From Clostridiales bacterium (GTDB lineage Bacteria > Bacillota > Clostridia > Christensenellales > QALW01), in assembly GCA_018376855.1 (NCBI GenBank), contig JAHAAN010000057.1, positions 1 through 14,158 of the forward strand: a DNA stretch of 14,158 nt. The letters are read 5' to 3'. The notes under the pieces are model-generated. The model was not told the origin of the DNA. It made no database searches and saw only the letters and a program-made list of their open reading frames with translations. Position numbers and translations under genes: made by a program. Each line of letters opens with the position of its first letter. The stretch's first letter is position 1. Below, one piece after another: positions 13,288 through 14,158 of this stretch.

Positions 13288-14158
13288 ATGAAAAGAGCTT
13301 TAACATTCACAGTTGTATTCATGCTTGTGCTGATGTTTTTGGCATTGCCCTTTGCGCCGAACACAAAACAAAAGGGCTTAGCGGGAATAAATGTGGCCTT
13401 TGCTGCGCCCGCGGAAGAAGTCATCAGCGTCAAGGGAGGAACGGTTACGGTAAACGTGATCGACGACTTTTCCGCGCACTCGGCAAACGATAACTACGGC
13501 AACGAAGGATATTGGACGTTTGGGTTTGACGGAAGCAAAATGACAATCAATATGACCGGTTACTCCGACGTTCTCTATCATATGCAGGCAAACGAGGGGC
13601 CGGCAATTCCAAGCACTGCCGCTACGGAAGCGCTTTGGGCATCGGCAAAGTATGCGGGCTATCAGATTCAAAACGGCAGCAGCCAAGATATTGCGCTGGC
13701 GCTTGAAAGCACGCTGAGCAACGGCAACGCATGGGGCGCGCTGATGCAAAGCCACAATACTGCTGAAGAGATGGCGGCTGCGCCGGTTGTTCTGCTTTCT
13801 AAGAAAGACGGAAAGATCAACGCCGCCGAAACCGCTCTTAAAAACTATCGCGGACAAGGCGCAATTATTCCCGCGGGCTTTGATGGTTGGATATTTTTCC
13901 CCATTGAAAGAATGAATGATGTCGGTGCAAACGCATACTTCACCAATATTTCTTTTTACATGGAATGTGCTGCGGAAGCCTTTACGCTCACGGTAGATAA
14001 TTTAGCTCTGGCAGAAAGCCTTGATGTAACGCCGGACGGAAGCGATGAAGCTGTTTTAACCGGCACGGGGATGGAGCTGATCGTAGGGGTAGACGAGTTC
14101 GGGCGGAAGGTATCTGCGGTGGGTGCGCAGCGGGAGAAGAAGGCCGTGGGCATGTTCT
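13288..14158 (+). CDS. Secreted protein, possibly carbohydrate-binding (3' partial)
   Basis: The frame starts at ATG 13288 with AAAGGAGA (13271-13278) 9-10 nt upstream and runs without a stop to the window edge, 290 codons. The N-terminus is exported: basic MKR, a hydrophobic core (5-22), then an unusually long polar stretch ending in NVAFA-APA, where a signal peptidase site after residue 39 is likely. The mature part begins with short beta-type segments (VISVKGGTVTVNVIDDF). At 193-240 it has IIPAGFDGWIFFPIERM and ISFYMECAAEAFTLTVDNLAL. That GFDGW...P...VDN pattern resembles the edge strands of sugar-binding jelly-roll modules found in clostridial cell-surface enzymes and S-layer-type proteins. 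This is resemblance only; no catalytic motif is in view, and the C-terminal anchoring part lies outside the window. Confidence 0.75.
   Translation, partial: MKRALTFTVVFMLVLMFLALPFAPNTKQKGLAGINVAFAAPAEEVISVKGGTVTVNVIDDFSAHSANDNYGNEGYWTFGFDGSKMTINMTGYSDVLYHMQANEGPAIPSTAATEALWASAKYAGYQIQNGSSQDIALALESTLSNGNAWGALMQSHNTAEEMAAAPVVLLSKKDGKINAAETALKNYRGQGAIIPAGFDGWIFFPIERMNDVGANAYFTNISFYMECAAEAFTLTVDNLALAESLDVTPDGSDEAVLTGTGMELIVGVDEFGRKVSAVGAQREKKAVGMF

Overview
The window looks like a stretch of a spore-forming anaerobic Clostridia genome (Bacillota). The evidence is a SpoIVA C-terminal sequence, a fragment of an acyl-CoA dehydratase activase-type Fe-S protein, Gram-positive lipoproteins with strong AGGAGG-like ribosome binding sites, near-consensus sigma-A promoters and many intrinsic terminators. 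Most of the window is of moderate GC. The MATE gene and its flanks (about 9740-11650) are visibly AT-richer. Both ends are cut inside genes, as in a metagenomic contig or a fragment.

Layout. (1) 2-976: an open frame joining the end of an activase/DUF2229-type protein to the last ~205 residues of SpoIVA, followed by a cluster of hairpins. (2) 1160-3636: a promoter, a TTG-started WG-repeat lipoprotein, and a second lipoprotein made of eight 26-residue repeats, then a terminator. (3) 3637-6420: a gene-poor stretch, then a gene with its own promoter, a palindrome against the -35 box, and a protein fusing an XRE-type DNA-binding domain to a GH36-like alpha-galactosidase; a good terminator follows. 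(4) Minus strand 6472-9213: a GrpB-family protein and an EF-G-like GTPase. (5) 9452-9729: a perfect promoter, an initiator tRNA-fMet with one extra base in its T stem, and terminator hairpins. (6) 9844-11340: a promoter, a 21-residue leader ORF laid over an intrinsic terminator, and a MATE exporter whose start overlaps the leader stop. This is a compact attenuator arrangement. (7) Minus strand 11659-12919: a pair made of a membrane-anchored unknown protein and a DUF218/YdcF-type membrane protein. (8) 13288-end: a secreted protein cut by the window edge.

There is no long functional operon. The most noteworthy items are the regulator-glycosidase fusion, the leader-ORF/terminator control region of the MATE gene, the in-frame SpoIVA chimera, and the bulged initiator tRNA. 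All family names are from recognition of motifs by eye; no search or alignment was run.
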